Below are positions 35,304 through 43,759 of a stretch of DNA of 64,000 nt, piece after piece. The notes below the pieces were generated by a model. The model saw only the letters and a list, made by a program, of their open reading frames with translations. It made no database searches and had not been told where the DNA came from. The position numbers and the translations under genes are program-made. How positions within the stretch are numbered: the stretch's first letter is position 1; each line of letters begins with the position of its first letter. The stretch is from Clostridia bacterium (lineage in GTDB: Bacteria; Bacillota; Clostridia; Oscillospirales; CAG-272), in the NCBI GenBank assembly GCA_017471825.1, contig JAFURQ010000011.1:124001-188000 (forward strand). Reading direction: 5' to 3'.

Positions 35304-35633
35304 GGGGCTGTCGTATTTAGGCATAAGCGAATAAAAACAGAGGTATTGTGGAAAAAACACAGTACCTCTTTCTATTATAAAAGCATTTTTTAGAGGAAAA
35401 GAGAGGTAGAAAACCTGCGGTTTTTCTCATTTTTTATTTTTACTGTTTTTATTCTATTGCCGTTTCCTCCCTCCGACGTATCTATATACGCCTCTCGGTC
35501 GGAGAACGACAATTTCTGCTCTAAATCCGTTCGCCCCAAGGAGCTGTCGCATTAAGAATTTACTAAAACGCAAAGATTGCTGCGTTTTTTGTTTTTGGCT
35601 TTGGTTTACCTGAGTTCTTAATGCGACAGCCAC
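35304..35633. mobile_element. MITE-like non-coding element with GGCTGTCG ends
   Basis: The 350-base gap after ung has no gene. It begins GGGGCTGTCGTATT (35304) and ends with the inverse, AATGCGACAGCCAC (to 35633). A third, inner copy GGAGCTGTCGCATTAAGAA (35540-35558) forms an exact 16-bp inverted repeat with 35615-35630. Inside lie hairpins, among them AAAACGCA with TGCGTTTT near 35564-35587 and an AGAGGTA/TACCTCT pair near 35340-35370. The shape suggests one or two nested miniature elements moved by an outside transposase. Confidence 0.6.
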
Positions 35634-35650
35634 TTTTTCATTGAATTGAT

Positions 35651-36106
35651 TTATTCTTCAAAATCTGCAAGATTTAAAATCGCCTTGCCCTTTCTTTTTG
35701 CGTATTTATACGTTGTGTATGCTCCGCCACAATCGTGCGTAACGTAAGCTATCACATAATCTGCTTTTTCAACCATATATTTATTACGGTAAGCTATCGC
35801 ATACCTTTTCGGCTTGCTCTCAATTTCGGGATAGATAATTGCATCGTACCTTGTTTTTTGGTAATCCAAATGATTTTTCTGATATTCCACAGTAAGATAA
35901 GGCGTAACAAATACAAGAGAAACCTTTGGATGCGTTTGCTTATATTTCTTGCAACATTCGTACGCAAACCCATCAAATGCACCGTAACCCCCTAAATACA
36001 TATCGGCGGGGCGATCGCCTACCTTTTCCGCAAGAAAGGCAAGTATTCTCTGTTCGCATTCCTCTGATTCAGAAAAATGAGCGTGTCCGCAAAAAGTCAC
36101 TACCAT
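35651..36106 (-). CDS. small SLOG/DUF1273-like Rossmann protein
   Basis: A 151-residue protein of the SLOG (SMF/LOG-like) nucleotide-binding group. It opens VVTFCGHAHF, has GGYGAFDGFAYECC where such proteins bind a nucleotide phosphate, TPYLTVEYQ, KRYAIAYRNKYMVEKADYVI and a final GGAYTTYKYAKRKGK. The family is thought to bind or process nucleotides; stand-alone members have no fixed role, but SLOG domains recur in bacterial conflict systems. ATG 36106 follows AAGGAG by 7 bases. It is divergent from an XRE regulator and its promoter carries two of three shared operators. Confidence 0.75.
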   Translation of the reverse strand: MVVTFCGHAHFSESEECEQRILAFLAEKVGDRPADMYLGGYGAFDGFAYECCKKYKQTHPKVSLVFVTPYLTVEYQKNHLDYQKTRYDAIIYPEIESKPKRYAIAYRNKYMVEKADYVIAYVTHDCGGAYTTYKYAKRKGKAILNLADFEE

Positions 36107-36124
36107 AACTCGCTCCTTCCTTTG

Positions 36125-36140
36125 TGTAGGTACACCTACA
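36125..36140. promoter_or_regulatory. operator site 1 (TGTAGG-N4-CCTACA)
   Basis: A perfect inverted repeat TGTAGG TACA CCTACA that covers the transcription start of the SLOG gene. It is the best of three similar sites in this gap. Confidence 0.7.
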
Positions 36141-36141
36141 T

Positions 36142-36170
36142 AGTATACCATACCCTTTAAAAACAATCAA
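36142..36170 (-). promoter_or_regulatory. promoter of the SLOG gene
   Basis: Minus-strand TTGATT (36165-36170), 17-bp spacer, TATACT (36142-36147). Operators lie directly on each side. Confidence 0.75.
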
Positions 36171-36175
36171 GAGTA

Positions 36176-36191
36176 TGTAGGCATACCTTCT
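36176..36191. promoter_or_regulatory. operator site 2
   Basis: TGTAGG CATA CCTTCT: a full left half and a partial right half. It lies just upstream of the SLOG -35 box, between the two genes' promoters. Confidence 0.5.
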
Positions 36192-36224
36192 TATATTTTT
36201 ATCACTTTATTGATAAAATAAATG

Positions 36225-36240
36225 TGTAGGTAAATCTACG
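36225..36240. promoter_or_regulatory. operator site 3
   Basis: TGTAGG TAAA TCTACG: five of six bases of each half fit the same palindrome. It lies 33 bases before the XRE start, where bound protein would block that gene. Confidence 0.6.
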
Positions 36241-36272
36241 GAAGTTAAATCTTCTTATTGGAGGGTATAAAC

Positions 36273-36518
36273 TTGACTGTAAATGACGCTGTTGCGACGC
36301 GCATTTCCAAGCTGTTGCGTGAAAAGGGTATGTCTCAATACCGTTTAGAGCAGGAATCGGGAATACAGCACGGAAGTATGCAATGTATAATGAACGGACG
36401 AAATAAAACTGTAACCTTGAGCACTGTAATTATGCTTGCGAAAGGGTTCAATATGTCTCTTACCGAGTTTTTAGATGACGAGATTTTCTGTTCTGAAGAT
36501 TTAGAAATAGAGCAGTAA
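36273..36518 (+). CDS. XRE-family helix-turn-helix regulator
   Basis: An 81-residue single-domain DNA-binding protein. The HTH reads MSQYRLEQESGIQHGSMQCI then MNGRNKTVTLSTVIMLAKGF, as in Cro/CI-type proteins, ending in an acidic tail (FLDDEIFCSEDLEIEQ). The start is taken as TTG 36273, 7 bases after GGAGGG; an earlier TTG overlaps that ribosome site. It probably binds the three TGTAGG operators, repressing itself and the SLOG gene. Confidence 0.82.
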   Translation: MTVNDAVATRISKLLREKGMSQYRLEQESGIQHGSMQCIMNGRNKTVTLSTVIMLAKGFNMSLTEFLDDEIFCSEDLEIEQ

Positions 36519-36556
36519 AAGCCGCCTTGAGTGTAGGGTGGCTTTTTTCTGTATAA

Positions 36557-36591
36557 ATAAAAACGGCAGTGGAAATCCACTGCCGTTTTTA
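36557..36591. terminator. bidirectional terminator between the XRE gene and uppP
   Basis: AAAAACGGCAGTGG pairs with CCACTGCCGTTTTT across a 4-base loop. A weaker hairpin (AGCCGCC with GGGTGGCT and six T) precedes it at 36520-36548. Confidence 0.9.
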
Positions 36592-36602
36592 TAATGATTG
36601 AT

Positions 36603-37442
36603 TTATGCGTAGGTTTTTATAAGGAAATAGCCTATTACGACTGCGCCGAGGACTATGCGGTAGATGCCGAAGGGGGCGAAGCTGTGGCGTTTTACAAAAT
36701 CCATCAGGAATTTGATGGCAACGAGCGAAACGACGAAGGAAACTGCCATACCTATTGCGAGGAGGGCGATTTCCGCGCCTGTTGCGGTAAAGCCTGCGAC
36801 GATGAATTTCAGAATTTTGAGCAAGGATGCTCCAAGCATTACGGGGATTGCCATAAAGAAGGAAAATTCTGCCGCCGCAACACGAGATACTCCGCCGAGC
36901 ATACCGCCGAGGATTGTTGAGCCCGAGCGAGAGGTGCCGGGGATGAGCGAGAGCATTTGTGCGCCGCCCATAAGAAGCGCATCTTTGTATGTGATGTCGT
37001 AGACTGTTTCTATGCGTGGGGGCTTATCCTTTTTGAGCTTTTCGATAAGTATAAATGCCACGCCGTAGACTATGAGGGCTATCGAAACGACGATATAATT
37101 ATAGAAATGCTCGTCAAAGAAATCATCGAGCAGGACGCCGACTATGGCGGCGGGGAGTACGCCTACTATGACCTTCGCCCAGAGGCTCCACGTGCCGCGA
37201 CGCTCCTCGGCTGTCTTTTTGCGCGAAAAGGGGTTAAGCTTGTTCCAGAAAAGGACCGGAACGGCGCATATTGCGCCAAGCTGAATAACCACTAAAAACA
37301 GCTCCATAAACTCAGGGGAAACGTCGAGAGAAATAAATTCGTCAAGGAGAATCATATGCCCTGTCGAGCTTATGGGAAGCCATTCGGTGATGCCCTCCAC
37401 GATACCGAGAAGGATCGCCTTTAAAATTTCGAGAAATTTCAT
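36603..37442 (-). CDS. uppP: undecaprenyl-diphosphatase (BacA type)
   Basis: A 279-residue integral membrane phosphatase that recycles the undecaprenyl carrier for cell wall synthesis. The two active-site motifs are EGITEWLPISSTGH (16-29) and GTSRSGSTILGGMLGGVSR. About eight membrane helices are visible. It follows the U32 peptidase gene by 16 bases on the same strand. Confidence 0.95.
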   Translation of the reverse strand: MKFLEILKAILLGIVEGITEWLPISSTGHMILLDEFISLDVSPEFMELFLVVIQLGAICAVPVLFWNKLNPFSRKKTAEERRGTWSLWAKVIVGVLPAAIVGVLLDDFFDEHFYNYIVVSIALIVYGVAFILIEKLKKDKPPRIETVYDITYKDALLMGGAQMLSLIPGTSRSGSTILGGMLGGVSRVAAAEFSFFMAIPVMLGASLLKILKFIVAGFTATGAEIALLAIGMAVSFVVSLVAIKFLMDFVKRHSFAPFGIYRIVLGAVVIGYFLIKTYA

Positions 37443-37458
37443 TTTTCTACCTAATCCC

Positions 37459-38691
37459 TTATGACGCGCGGATGATGTCGCCTGCCTTCAAGGCAAAGGG
37501 AACCTTCATATAAAAATTCATATACGGATGGGGCGCGGAGATGATGGGCGCGCCCGATTCATCGAACATTTCTCCTGCGACAAATGGCACCCCGACCTTA
37601 CCGGGCGAGAGCACCTCGACGGGCTCACCGACTGACATTTTGTTCCTTTGCGAGAGGTGCGCCATACCTGTTTTTTCATCGTAAGAGAGGACAACGGCGA
37701 GAAAAGCCTTATCCTTTATATAACCTGTTGTGGTGGACAAATTGGCGTCAATATGGGAGTCGTCAAAGTAGTAGCCGGTGTGATAATCGCGGTGGCTTAC
37801 CGACTCGAGCTCACGGTACCATTCGGGGTTATATTCAAATCTGCCCGAAAAATAACTGTCAATTGCCATTTTATAGGTGTTTGTAACAACTGCGGTATAG
37901 TAAGAGGATTTCATTCGTCCTTCGATTTTGAACGAGTCAATTCCTGCCTCGATAAGCTCCGGGATATGCTCTATGGTACAGGTATCGCGGCTGGACATAA
38001 TGAAGGTTTCGCCGTTCACCTCTTCTATCGGGATTCTGACGTCGGGGCGCTTTTCCTCTGCTATTTCATAGCCGTGAATGGTGTAGTTCCAGCGGCAAGG
38101 CTGTGCGCACATTCCGCGGTTGCCGTCGCGGTTGATTATGTGTCCTGAGAGCAGGCATCTTCCGCTATAGGAAACGCACATAGAGCCGTGGACGAAGCAT
38201 TCGAGCTCCAAATCGTCGGGGATGGCGGCGCGGATTGCCTTGATTTCCTCGAGGGTCAATTCGCGAGCGAGCACTACCCTCTTCGCTCCGAGCGAATACC
38301 AGGCGAGGCAGTCGGCGGAGCTTACTGCGTTTGCTTGGGTTGAAATATGGATTTCCATATTTGGAAGGATTTTGCGCACGAGCATCAAAACACCGATATC
38401 GGCGATTATGAGTGCATCAATATTTATATTTTTGAGGCTTTCGAAATATTCATTCAGCAACGGATATTCGTGCTCTCTCGGCATCGTATTTACGGTGAGA
38501 TATACACGGACGCCGTGGGCGTGGGCGTATTCAACCGCTTCGGCGAGCTCTTCTATGGAAAAGTTGTCGGCGGCGGCACGCATACCGAAAATTTTGCCTG
38601 AAAGATAGACGGCATCGGCGCCGTAGAGAATCGCAGACTTCATTTTCTCAAAATTGCCTGCGGGGGATAGAATTTCGGGTCGTTTCATCAT
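37459..38691 (-). CDS. U32 family peptidase-like protein (TrhP-type)
   Basis: A 410-residue U32 protein with a TIM-barrel-like N-terminus (PEILSPAGNFEKMKSAILYG, GADAVYLSG). It carries the family motif ECFVHGSMCVSYSGRCLLS and cysteines for an Fe-S cluster (GMCAQPCRW). Relatives TrhP/RlhA add hydroxyl groups to tRNA U34 or 23S rRNA, so RNA hydroxylation is more likely than proteolysis. Only one U32 gene is here, where Bacillus has a pair. Two adjacent ATGs begin the frame. Confidence 0.9.
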   Translation of the reverse strand: MMKRPEILSPAGNFEKMKSAILYGADAVYLSGKIFGMRAAADNFSIEELAEAVEYAHAHGVRVYLTVNTMPREHEYPLLNEYFESLKNINIDALIIADIGVLMLVRKILPNMEIHISTQANAVSSADCLAWYSLGAKRVVLARELTLEEIKAIRAAIPDDLELECFVHGSMCVSYSGRCLLSGHIINRDGNRGMCAQPCRWNYTIHGYEIAEEKRPDVRIPIEEVNGETFIMSSRDTCTIEHIPELIEAGIDSFKIEGRMKSSYYTAVVTNTYKMAIDSYFSGRFEYNPEWYRELESVSHRDYHTGYYFDDSHIDANLSTTTGYIKDKAFLAVVLSYDEKTGMAHLSQRNKMSVGEPVEVLSPGKVGVPFVAGEMFDESGAPIISAPHPYMNFYMKVPFALKAGDIIRAS

Positions 38692-38734
38692 ACACTTCCG
38701 ATTTTTTAATATATTTTTATTTTAGCATACTTTT

Positions 38735-39838
38735 TCACTTATTGCAAGCAATAAGGTCAATTTCCCACGCGGGAACGCACAGCAGGCGGCGGACGTACAG
38801 CTTATAGGTATCGGGATAGGTATCGGACAGATAGTTCACGAGGGAAAAAATATCGCGGCTTCTGTGATACAGAGATACGAGCAGAGTCGGCGCATAATCG
38901 CGGATGGTTTTATCGGTACCGAGGAGCGCCTCCCTCTCTGCCCCCTCTACGTCGTATTTTACGTAATTCGTACCCTGTGGCACAAGGCTGTCGACCGATA
39001 CAAGCTGTACCTGTTCGGTCTTATGCTGATACGAGGCGGTGGAGTTTACCGAGGAATTTCGGTTTCCGGACGAGGCGAAGGTACCCGATTTACATTCGGA
39101 GTATGCCGCCGCCATAACCGTTTTGACCTTCGGTGCGGTGAGGGTATCGACGTATTTTGAGAGCTTTTTGAAATTTTTTGGGTCGGGCTCGATGGCAACG
39201 ACCTCTTCAAGCGAGGGGAAATATTCGATTGCCTCGCGGACGGTATCGCCGTTGTATGCGCCTGCGTCGACGTATTTTTTAATGCTTTCGGCAGGAAGAA
39301 GCGAATAAAGCTCGTCCCTTGTGGAATATGCCTCAAGAAGATAGGACATTTTTCCGCTTAGGCGATAGTTGAGAATTGCGGAATATGCGCGGCGAGAGTC
39401 CTCGTCCGCGAGCGCACGGTAGGCGCGCATTATTTCGCCGTAGTTTGCGTTGAAAAACTCGCGGTCAAAGTACTCGTCCTCGCCTGCTACGGGCATATCG
39501 GGGACGTACATTTCGTACGTACGGTCTATTTCCGCGAGCATTTCAATCACCTCGGGGCGATTCGACGCAAAGGAGAGAACTATAACGAAATCGGGATATT
39601 CCGTCTTAATCTCGGAAAAGGATTTAACTCTTTTTCCGTGGAAAAAATGGCCCCTTACAAATCCGTCGGAGGCAAAAAAATCCGCTATTTCAATATTGTA
39701 TTTTTCGAATCTTTTTATAAGCTTATCCGCGCCGTTGCCCATACCGTAAACTACGATGGGACGGGATTCTTCGGCGAGCTTATCCCACATATCTTGTCTG
39801 CAAGGATGTTCGGGGATTGGAAAATCGGTATATGGCAT
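38735..39838 (-). CDS. FkbM family methyltransferase with an N-terminal domain
   Basis: A 367-residue protein. Residues about 28-110 form a Rossmann-like domain (IVVYGMGNGADKLIKRFEKY) of the kind found in capsule and glycan enzymes. The FkbM SAM-dependent methyltransferase follows, with VDAGAYNGDTVREAI (about 190-203), AIEPDPKNFKKL and YVKYDVEGAEREALLG. Such fusions methylate sugars or secondary metabolites; the substrate is unknown. No glycosyltransferases adjoin it, and it stands alone between the U32 gene and a divergent HIT gene. Confidence 0.85.
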   Translation of the reverse strand: MPYTDFPIPEHPCRQDMWDKLAEESRPIVVYGMGNGADKLIKRFEKYNIEIADFFASDGFVRGHFFHGKRVKSFSEIKTEYPDFVIVLSFASNRPEVIEMLAEIDRTYEMYVPDMPVAGEDEYFDREFFNANYGEIMRAYRALADEDSRRAYSAILNYRLSGKMSYLLEAYSTRDELYSLLPAESIKKYVDAGAYNGDTVREAIEYFPSLEEVVAIEPDPKNFKKLSKYVDTLTAPKVKTVMAAAYSECKSGTFASSGNRNSSVNSTASYQHKTEQVQLVSVDSLVPQGTNYVKYDVEGAEREALLGTDKTIRDYAPTLLVSLYHRSRDIFSLVNYLSDTYPDTYKLYVRRLLCVPAWEIDLIACNK

Positions 39839-39856
39839 AAAAATCTCCGTAAATTA

Positions 39857-39885
39857 TTGAAAATTACCTTTTTATGTGTTAAAAT
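39857..39885 (+). promoter_or_regulatory. promoter of the HIT gene
   Basis: TTGAAA (39857-39862), 17-bp spacer, TAAAAT (39880-39885). Confidence 0.7.
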
Positions 39886-39911
39886 AGAGAAAAAGCTATG
39901 GAGGCTATATT

Positions 39912-40250
39912 ATGGATTGCTTATTTTGTGCTATAATAAACGGTGAAATCCCCTCGGCTAAGGTTTGGGATGACGATATGTGCTACGCCTTTAAGGATAT
40001 AAATCCTCAGGCTCCCGTACACTGCCTCGTCGTTCCGAAGGAGCATATTGCATCGGCTGACGGTATCACCGCGGATAATTCAAAATACGTTGCGCATATC
40101 TTTGAGGTTATACCGAGCATCGCGAAGGCGGCGGGCGCGGAAAACGGCTACCGCATAATATCAAACGTCGGCGAGGACGGATGCCAGTCGGTTAAGCATC
40201 TGCATTTCCATATTCTCGGCGGTGCGAAGCTTTCCGAAAATATGGGATAA
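39912..40250 (+). CDS. HIT-family nucleotide hydrolase (HinT-like)
   Basis: A 112-residue histidine-triad protein that hydrolyses nucleoside phosphoramidates. The triad HLHFHILGG has His96, 98 and 100, and the start CLFCAIINGEIPSAKV is typical of HinT, with Cys3 and Cys6 as in zinc-binding members. It has its own promoter and a strong terminator. Confidence 0.93.
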   Translation: MDCLFCAIINGEIPSAKVWDDDMCYAFKDINPQAPVHCLVVPKEHIASADGITADNSKYVAHIFEVIPSIAKAAGAENGYRIISNVGEDGCQSVKHLHFHILGGAKLSENMG

Positions 40251-40286
40251 CCTATTATAACAAACTGAATTATACTTGTCAAACAA

Positions 40287-40322
40287 AAATAAAAGAGCCG
40301 CGCGATGCGGCTCTTTTATTTT
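40287..40322. terminator. bidirectional terminator between HIT and rplS
   Basis: AAATAAAAGAGCCGC pairs with GCGGCTCTTTTATTT across a 5-base loop. Confidence 0.92.
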
Positions 40323-40332
40323 TGAAGAAGAA

Positions 40333-40674
40333 TCAGATCTTCTCCTTAACCTTTGCTGCCTTACCAACTCTGTCGCGGAGATAGTAGAGCTTCGCACGGC
40401 GAACCTTCGCCTCGCGGAACACAACGATCTTGTCAACGTTGGGGGAGTGGATGGGGAAAGTCTTTTCAACACCGACACCGTAGGAAACTCGTCTTACAGT
40501 GAAGGTTTCGGAGATGCCGCCGCCGCGCTTTGCGATAACGGTTCCCTCGAACATCTGAATTCTCTGCTTTTCACCCTCTGTGATACGGATGTAAACCTTT
40601 ACACCGTCGCCGATGCCGAACTTGGGAACATCGGTCTTAAGCTGCTCATTTACAAAAGCCTGGATCTTTTCCAT
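40333..40674 (-). CDS. rplS: 50S ribosomal protein L19
   Basis: A 113-residue protein at the 30S-50S interface. [39 protein letters not shown] and the basic C-terminal [21 protein letters not shown] are characteristic. The usual neighbours rpsP, rimM and trmD are absent, so here it is transcribed alone with a leader and its own promoter. Confidence 0.97.
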   Translation of the reverse strand: MEKIQAFVNEQLKTDVPKFGIGDGVKVYIRITEGEKQRIQMFEGTVIAKRGGGISETFTVRRVSYGVGVEKTFPIHSPNVDKIVVFREAKVRRAKLYYLRDRVGKAAKVKEKI

Positions 40675-40760
40675 TATATAGGCTCCTCCTTAATACTACG
40701 AACATTCATGCAGAGCTTCGCAGAGGACTGTTCTGATAATGCTACGCCATACGCGCAGTT
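40675..40760 (-). promoter_or_regulatory. L19 mRNA leader (candidate autoregulatory)
   Basis: An 85-base leader on the minus strand. CTGCGAA pairs with TTCGTAG around a 14-base loop, and TCCTCTG 5' of this stem can pair with the GGAGGAG ribosome site. This would allow two structures, one hiding the ribosome site. Firmicutes L19 leaders are known to be feedback-controlled; here the match is by position and pairing only. Confidence 0.5.
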
Positions 40761-40766
40761 GAAAAT

Positions 40767-40795
40767 ATAATAACACATCTAACAAAAAAAATCAA
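40767..40795 (-). promoter_or_regulatory. promoter of rplS
   Basis: Minus-strand TTGATT (40790-40795), 17-bp spacer, TATTAT (40767-40772). Confidence 0.75.
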
Positions 40796-40876
40796 TAGTT
40801 TTTGTGAAAGTTTTTCATTTTTTTTCGGAAAATATTTTTTGCGACGATTAAATCGGGAAAAAGTTGGTGGCAAATA

Positions 40877-40905
40877 TTGTATTTTTTAAAATAATATGTT
40901 ATACT
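40877..40905 (+). promoter_or_regulatory. promoter of the lepB-rbgA-rnhB-yraN operon
   Basis: TTGTAT (40877-40882), 17-bp spacer, TATACT (40900-40905), 31 bases before the lepB ATG. Confidence 0.7.
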
Positions 40906-40936
40906 AATTTGTAATGAATATAAGGGGGATGAGGTA

Positions 40937-42280
40937 ATGGATGAGAATATAAACGTACCTACCCAAAACGAAATAGAAGAGCCCGCAGCTTCCGCAGAGG
41001 TGCAAGCGCCCGAGATAACCGAGGCGCCGAAGCCGAAAAGAAAGCCGCGCAAGAAAAAGGCAGAGGTGCAAGAGCAGACGGAAAATGACAATCCCGAGCA
41101 GGAAGCCGTTGCAGACACCACGGTATCCGAGGCTGAGGAGCTCTCCCCTGCCGAGCCTACACCGAGCGAGCCCGAAATTGCAGGGCAGCAAGCACACGAG
41201 GCTACGGACGAGGCTGATACCGATGAGAACGTCGCCGAAGATGATGACGCTGATTCTGACGGGGCTGACGAGGTTGATATTGTATATGCGGACGAGCCTG
41301 ACGGTGAGCCCGAGAATCGCGAGACCGACGTTATCGCCGATTTGCAGGATGATGACGGTGCTATCGGTGTGACGATAAGGCCTGCCGCCACGACGGACGG
41401 CGAGGAGCCTGCCGAGCACGTCAGTGCCGAGGACGAGGCTGACGAGGCGGTCGAAGCCGAAGGCTTAACCGAGGAGGAGCCCGAGGATGAGGCGGAAAAT
41501 GTGCGCGAATATATGGACGTTGAGCACTTTTCCGACTACAGAGCCGCTACGGAGCTTGAGCCCGAGGAGCTTACTACCGAAGAAGAGTACGAGGATGCCG
41601 AGGCAGAGACTGTTTTCGGATTTGAGGAAGGTGAGCCTCACGAATATGAAAATCTGACTATTCTTGACGAGCCGGAGGAGGAGCCCGAGCGACCGATTAA
41701 AAAGGTGCGCGAGGAGTCACCCGATGAAGAAAAATACAATCCCGACAAGCCGAGGAAGGTAGACCTTCGCTTTGATTTGCTTGAGCTGTTTGTATTTACT
41801 CTTGTTGCGATTATGATTCTCACCACGTTTGCTTTCAAGCATTCGAAGGTTGAGGGCAGCTCGATGAATACCACGCTTTTTGACGGAGATCATCTCATCA
41901 TTTCCGACCTGTTCTACGAGCCAGAGAGATATGACATTATCGTGTGCGAGGATTACTCCACAGGGCTTCGCAAGCCGATAGTAAAGCGCGTTATTGCCAC
42001 AGAGGGCGAGCACGTGCTTGTAAAATCTCTCAACGAGGTTTACGTAAACGGGGTTCTTATCGAGAACGATTTCGTTTGGATAGACGGAGCGGAGAGAGCT
42101 GATTTTCAGCTTATGTACCCTATTGAGCTGACTGTTCCCGAGGGAGAGGTTTTCGTTATGGGCGACCACAGAAACGATTCACTCGATTCACGGCAGCTCG
42201 GCACTATAGACGAGGATTCGATTCTCGGAAAGGTGCTTATCAGATTTTACCCCTTTGATAGCTTTGGAGCTGTTGAGTGA
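40937..42280 (+). CDS. lepB: signal peptidase I with long acidic N-terminal extension
   Basis: A 447-residue protein. Residues about 275-447 are a normal type I signal peptidase: one membrane helix (about 283-300), the catalytic Ser309 in VEGSSMNTTL, the Lys350 general base in KPIVKRVIA, and GDHRNDSLDSR. It cleaves signal peptides outside the membrane. The first 275 residues are unusual: after a basic patch (KPKRKPRKKK, 33-42) come over 200 residues rich in Glu, Asp, Ala and Pro with no visible fold. Topology puts this tail in the cytosol. GATGAGGTA just before the ATG supports the long start, and no good ribosome site appears near the catalytic part. It heads an operon with rbgA, rnhB and yraN. 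Confidence 0.9.
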   Translation: MDENINVPTQNEIEEPAASAEVQAPEITEAPKPKRKPRKKKAEVQEQTENDNPEQEAVADTTVSEAEELSPAEPTPSEPEIAGQQAHEATDEADTDENVAEDDDADSDGADEVDIVYADEPDGEPENRETDVIADLQDDDGAIGVTIRPAATTDGEEPAEHVSAEDEADEAVEAEGLTEEEPEDEAENVREYMDVEHFSDYRAATELEPEELTTEEEYEDAEAETVFGFEEGEPHEYENLTILDEPEEEPERPIKKVREESPDEEKYNPDKPRKVDLRFDLLELFVFTLVAIMILTTFAFKHSKVEGSSMNTTLFDGDHLIISDLFYEPERYDIIVCEDYSTGLRKPIVKRVIATEGEHVLVKSLNEVYVNGVLIENDFVWIDGAERADFQLMYPIELTVPEGEVFVMGDHRNDSLDSRQLGTIDEDSILGKVLIRFYPFDSFGAVE

Positions 42281-42302
42281 AATACAGTAAACGGAGATAA
42301 AA

Positions 42303-43160
42303 ATGCAAAACCCTATTCAATGGTTTCCCGGGCATATGGCAAAGACCCGAAGGGTCATAAAGGAATGCCTGCCCCAAGTTGACATAGTAATTGAGCTTTT
42401 GGACGCAAGAATACCGTATAGCTCGCGGAATCCCGAGATAGAGAAAATCGTTGGGGACAAGCCGCGTCTTACCCTTCTTACCAAGGCGTCGCTTGCCAAT
42501 CCCGAAATAAGCCGCCTTTGGGCCGAGCACTATAATGCGGGCGGAGCACGCACGGTTATTATAGATTCGGTAAGCGGCTACGGAATAAACGATTTTTCGC
42601 TGGCGGTAAAGGAAATACTTGCAGAGAAGCTCGCAAGATACAAGGACAAGGGTATGGACGGCAGACGCCTGAAGGCTATGATCGTAGGGATACCCAACGT
42701 TGGAAAATCGTCGCTTATCAACTGCCTTGCCAAGGCGAAGAAGGCGAAGGTGGAAAACCGCCCCGGTGTTACTCTTGCCAAGCAATGGGTGACGACCGAT
42801 ATCGGCCTCGACCTTCTTGATATGCCGGGAGTGCTTTGGCCTAAATTTGAGGACGAAAAAGTCGGGCAGAATCTCGCTATGACGGGAGCAATCAGGGATC
42901 AGGTGCTTGACACCGAGGAGATTGCAATGCTGCTGTGCGCGCGGCTTATGGAGGTCGCGCCGAAGGAATTTTGTGAGCGCTATAAGCTTATAGAGGACGA
43001 GGCGGCAGAGCTCGATTCATACGACCTTTTCCACCTTGTCGGTCGAAAGAGGGGCTTCCTCATTTCTGGCGGCGAGGTTAATGCGGAAAGAACCGCGAAG
43101 ATGCTTCTTGAGGAATTCAGGAGCGCAACGATAGGAAGAATAAGTCTGGAGGCGCCGTAA
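42303..43160 (+). CDS. rbgA: ribosome biogenesis GTPase RbgA (YlqF)
   Basis: A 285-residue circularly permuted GTPase of late 50S assembly. Motif order is G4-G1-G3: after [13 protein letters not shown] and [13 protein letters not shown] comes the G4 position, then GIPNVGKSS (G1) and DMPG (G3), then the RNA-binding C-terminal domain. G4 reads LTKASLAN, where relatives have LNKADxA, so the Asp that selects guanine is Ser. Either the protein uses another contact or its specificity is relaxed. It ends TAATG into rnhB. Confidence 0.93.
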   Translation: MQNPIQWFPGHMAKTRRVIKECLPQVDIVIELLDARIPYSSRNPEIEKIVGDKPRLTLLTKASLANPEISRLWAEHYNAGGARTVIIDSVSGYGINDFSLAVKEILAEKLARYKDKGMDGRRLKAMIVGIPNVGKSSLINCLAKAKKAKVENRPGVTLAKQWVTTDIGLDLLDMPGVLWPKFEDEKVGQNLAMTGAIRDQVLDTEEIAMLLCARLMEVAPKEFCERYKLIEDEAAELDSYDLFHLVGRKRGFLISGGEVNAERTAKMLLEEFRSATIGRISLEAP

Positions 43161-43759
43161 TGCCAAGCTTTGATTACGAAAACGAAAAGCGCGCTATGGG
43201 ATATACCGCTATATGCGGATGCGACGAGGCAGGCAGGGGTCCGCTCTGCGGTCCTGTCGTTGCGGCGGCGGTAATACTTCCCGAGGGCTGCGATATTGAG
43301 GGGCTTAACGACTCGAAAAAGCTGACGGAGAAAAAGCGCGAGGCTCTTTTTGACGTTATAAAGGAAAAGGCGGTTGCATACGCTATTGCCGATGCGAGCC
43401 CTGCCGAAATCGACGAGATAAACATACTTAACGCATCAATGCTCGCTATGCGAAGAGCGGTTGAGGCACTTCCCGTGAGGGCTGATTTTGCGCTTATTGA
43501 CGGAAACTGCTCACGCGGATTTGAGATACCAACGGAAACGGTGGTCAAGGGAGATGCCAAGAGCGCATCAATTGCCGCCGCATCAATACTCGCAAAGGTA
43601 ACGCGTGACAGACAGTGCGCGGAGCTTGATCGACTTTATCCGCAATATGGCATTGCAAAGCACAAGGGCTATCCTACCAAGGAGCACATGGATGCGGTGC
43701 GCGAGCACGGCCCGTCGCCCATACACAGAAAAACCTTCTTGAAATTTCTCGATAAATAA
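43160..43759 (+). CDS. rnhB: ribonuclease HII
   Basis: A 199-residue enzyme that removes ribonucleotides and RNA primers from RNA/DNA hybrids. The active-site opening is [20 protein letters not shown] with the DEAGRG acidic pair, followed by LNDSKKL, a further Asp in ALIDGN and [10 protein letters not shown]. Its ATG overlaps the rbgA stop by one base and its own stop overlaps yraN in the same way. Confidence 0.96.
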   Translation: MPSFDYENEKRAMGYTAICGCDEAGRGPLCGPVVAAAVILPEGCDIEGLNDSKKLTEKKREALFDVIKEKAVAYAIADASPAEIDEINILNASMLAMRRAVEALPVRADFALIDGNCSRGFEIPTETVVKGDAKSASIAAASILAKVTRDRQCAELDRLYPQYGIAKHKGYPTKEHMDAVREHGPSPIHRKTFLKFLDK

